15,354 nucleotides of DNA from Methanosphaera sp. rholeuAM130 (GTDB taxonomy: Archaea; Methanobacteriota; Methanobacteria; Methanobacteriales; Methanobacteriaceae), in assembly GCA_003266065.1 (NCBI GenBank), contig MUZY01000017.1, positions 1-15,354 on the forward strand. Reading direction: 5' to 3'. Every line of letters starts with the position of its first letter. Position 1 is the stretch's first letter. Position numbers and translations under genes: made by a program. Under the pieces are notes generated by a model. That model did not search any database. It was given only the letters and a program-made list of their open reading frames with translations, and was not told where the DNA came from. Shown here piece by piece: positions 13,443-15,354 of this stretch.

Positions 13443-15354
13443 TTATTCTGTTATGTAATTTTCAAATCCGTTTCTATTCATATACTTCTTGATAGAAGTT
13501 TGCACAAGAGTTAAAATTATACTTATAAGCATAACCACTAATAAAAATACTAAGTCTGCAGCGGTAAATTTCGTTAGATATTCTCCTATAACTGATTGAG
13601 GGAAAATCAGATTGATAACAGTTGATATTATACACCCAAAAATCATAATACCAAATGAAATTAAACCGGGATATAACAAATAATTCATTATATTTGATGT
13701 TCTTATTTTAACGCTTTCAAGATTGAAATAATTCGTATTCTTAAATTTACAGCTTTTAATGGATATGTTACCTTCGTTGACAATATTTCCCCAGGTTTCA
13801 ATGTATTTTTCAATGGAATTCTTATCGCTAGGTGCGAAATTGTCTTCAAAGCTACAGTCATATAGATTCAACTGGTTATCATTGAATATTGAACCACATA
13901 TTCTCTGTGCATAGTTGTTTTTGAATATGGAATTATGTATGACCATAACTCCTCTATTGTTGATGCAGCCTGCACTGTTATTTGAGTCATTTTCAGTGAA
14001 TGTACAGTTCTCAATGGTTACGGAAGCGTTATCTAATACGTATATTGCTCCTCCACCTTCCTTATCTTCATGAAATTTGCTTTTATGATAGCATCCGTTT
14101 TTAAATTGGATATTCTTTAGAGTAACATTCGCACAGGTAATTTTGAATATTCTGGATAACTTTTTAGCATCGATGCTATGGTTTTGTCCGTCAATTGTCA
14201 AGTCCCTGTTTAATTCGATTCCATCCATATACCTGAATCTTTCACATTCATTCATGACTATGTCGCTTTCGAGGATAATTTTATCGGAACTGGACTTAAT
14301 CAAGGCGTCCAGATCTGCAAATCCATTACTTGAAGAGGATGCTTTCATGTAATTTTTCACGACAGCATTCCCTGTTGATTCTATATACTTTTCAAGGCCA
14401 TCCTCATCAATCCAAACGCTGTGATTATTGTATACAGCGGTTTTATTATTTTCAAATGTCGTATTTGAAATCTTTAGAGTGGCATTTTCGTTACGGATTA
14501 CGTAATTGTCGGAGTTATTATTGATATTCGTATTCTTAATTGTAATAAATGACGGATTCTTGAGGTATATATCACTATTAACTGCATTGGTATTTTCAAT
14601 GAACGAATCAGTTATATTCATCTTAATTTCAGCCATGCCATCGAAGTAAATAACGTTTCCCTCATCTTGGGAAAAGTTTCTGCGGAAACGACATTTTTCA
14701 AAGCTGACATAGTCGTTCGTCCAAACGGATCCTCCCATTTTTGAATGATTGTTGTCAAAATCACAGTTACTGCAACTTAAGAATGATTTACTGCTCTCAT
14801 CATAATCTGAAGAAGCATATGTCTCATGACAAACTGCAGCTCCCTTATCTTCTGAAGTATTGTCAATGAATGAGCAATCTTTCAAACGTACATCCGAGTT
14901 TATAGAATAAATGGCTCCACCACTTGTCGCCTTGTTTTTTTCCAGGGTAGATTCTGTGATTTTCATCGTTCCACCATATTGGCTGGCGATTGCTCCTCCC
15001 TGTGCTTCTGTTACCTTGTTGTTTGTTAGGATAGAATCTTTTACAACTAAATTACCGACATTAACTATTGAACCCCCATATCCTGCAGTATTCTTATTTA
15101 ACATGCTTTCCGTTAATGTCAACTCTCCGACATTACCTATTGCTCCTGCCGCGTTAGCTGTGTTATCTTCAAATGTGCATTCCGTAACTTCCATCACACT
15201 ATCCCTTAAGTTATATATTGCACCAGCTTCATCAGACGAATTTTCTTTCAATATACTGTTTGTAAGTACAATGCTTCCTTTTTTATTGTATACTGCACCA
15301 CCAGTATATTGTGCTCTGTTTTTTTCTAACGTAACGTTTGAAAGTGTTAGTTTG
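13443..15354 (-). CDS. Two-module signal-less-family beta-helix protein with membrane hairpin, 5' end outside window
   Basis: The frame is open to the right edge: residues KLTLSNVTLEKN...GGAVYNKKGS precede the apparent start at 15251, which is only an internal TTG (Leu). At least 636 residues are visible and the N terminus is missing, so whether it has a signal peptide is not seen. Counting from the first codon in the window: rungs with GGAVYN, AGAIYN, AGAIGN, GGSIVN, GGAIAS, GGAIYS and GGSVWTN; a CSNC motif at 194-197; a linker; a second cap starting near 343 (GFADLDALI, DGIELNRDLTIDGQNHSID, KKLSRIFKI); a short helix with six cysteines; membrane helices near 555-584 and 598-618; and a tail ending NRNGFENYITE. 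It matches the 728-aa protein along the visible length. Tandem duplication is the simplest origin. Function unknown. Confidence 0.88.
   Translation of the reverse strand, partial: KLTLSNVTLEKNRAQYTGGAVYNKKGSIVLTNSILKENSSDEAGAIYNLRDSVMEVTECTFEDNTANAAGAIGNVGELTLTESMLNKNTAGYGGSIVNVGNLVVKDSILTNNKVTEAQGGAIASQYGGTMKITESTLEKNKATSGGAIYSINSDVRLKDCSFIDNTSEDKGAAVCHETYASSDYDESSKSFLSCSNCDFDNNHSKMGGSVWTNDYVSFEKCRFRRNFSQDEGNVIYFDGMAEIKMNITDSFIENTNAVNSDIYLKNPSFITIKNTNINNNSDNYVIRNENATLKISNTTFENNKTAVYNNHSVWIDEDGLEKYIESTGNAVVKNYMKASSSSNGFADLDALIKSSSDKIILESDIVMNECERFRYMDGIELNRDLTIDGQNHSIDAKKLSRIFKITCANVTLKNIQFKNGCYHKSKFHEDKEGGGAIYVLDNASVTIENCTFTENDSNNSAGCINNRGVMVIHNSIFKNNYAQRICGSIFNDNQLNLYDCSFEDNFAPSDKNSIEKYIETWGNIVNEGNISIKSCKFKNTNYFNLESVKIRTSNIMNYLLYPGLISFGIMIFGCIISTVINLIFPQSVIGEYLTKFTAADLVFLLVVMLISIILTLVQTSIKKYMNRNGFENYITE
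13831..14057. repeat. Duplicated segment, copy 2 (module 2 of the right-edge gene)
   Basis: Partner of 11390-11616, same orientation, no gaps, 30 mismatches in 227 bases by hand alignment. Such direct repeats 2.4 kb apart within coding sequence could support unequal exchange or gene conversion between the paralogues. Confidence 0.75.

Noticed and set aside
15249..15251. Start codon of the right-edge gene at 15251
   Set aside because: The codon is TTG inside a frame that continues to the window edge with two further beta-helix rungs, so it is an internal leucine.
1..15354. tRNA, rRNA, insertion sequence or integrase
   Set aside because: I looked for cloverleaf-like GC-rich blocks, transposase frames and terminal inverted repeats and saw none that hold up.

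Overview
The window looks like a low-GC methanogenic archaeon of the order Methanobacteriales, most likely Methanosphaera or Methanobrevibacter. The reasons are: archaeal TATA boxes about 20-30 bases before strong GGAGGT Shine-Dalgarno sites; Asn/Thr-rich right-handed beta-helix proteins of the adhesin-like type; and a C-terminal Ig-like repeat (GKVxFKINGKTxKDxxGKVIY...) typical of gut Methanobacteriales surface proteins. The genus is an inference from style, not from a marker gene.

Layout. Left end (1-1472): a short, possibly frameshifted ORF, then an MFS transporter on the + strand ending in a bidirectional terminator. Bases 1602-4802: two beta-helix genes on the - strand (494 and 460 aa) with no signal peptide and no membrane segment. 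Bases 4803-6843: a poorly coding, AT-rich gap with a perfect 11-bp palindrome next to a promoter and scattered gene debris, then an unrecognised acidic 122-aa gene and a broken PIN-domain-like gene on the + strand. Bases 6902-9034: a classical secreted adhesin-like protein (- strand, signal peptide, 11 GGAI-type rungs, two Ig-like domains). Bases 9110-9541: a low-molecular-weight phosphatase. Bases 9688-15354: three more beta-helix genes on the - strand (300 aa, 728 aa, and at least 636 aa running off the right edge), all ending in a two-helix membrane hairpin with a short conserved basic/aromatic tail.

The main point of interest is the family of five beta-helix genes. The four with a visible start begin directly with the same N-terminal cap (FTYLNELI-like, then ...EGIxVD...IDGNGHxIDAKxxTRIFKxxxKxxxIKN). 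In-frame stop codons just upstream of their ribosome sites leave no room for a signal peptide. Three members carry a C-terminal hairpin whose charge pattern puts both ends in the cytoplasm. Read literally, these are cytoplasmic beta-helices, some free and some tethered to the inner face of the membrane, whereas this fold is normally associated with the cell surface. The two longest proteins are composites: a long cap-plus-repeat module fused to a second module equivalent to the whole 300-aa protein. That second module has six cysteines at almost identical spacing in all three copies. The secreted adhesin in the same array provides an internal contrast. Function is unknown; tandem duplication and patchy sequence similarity suggest a diversifying gene family.
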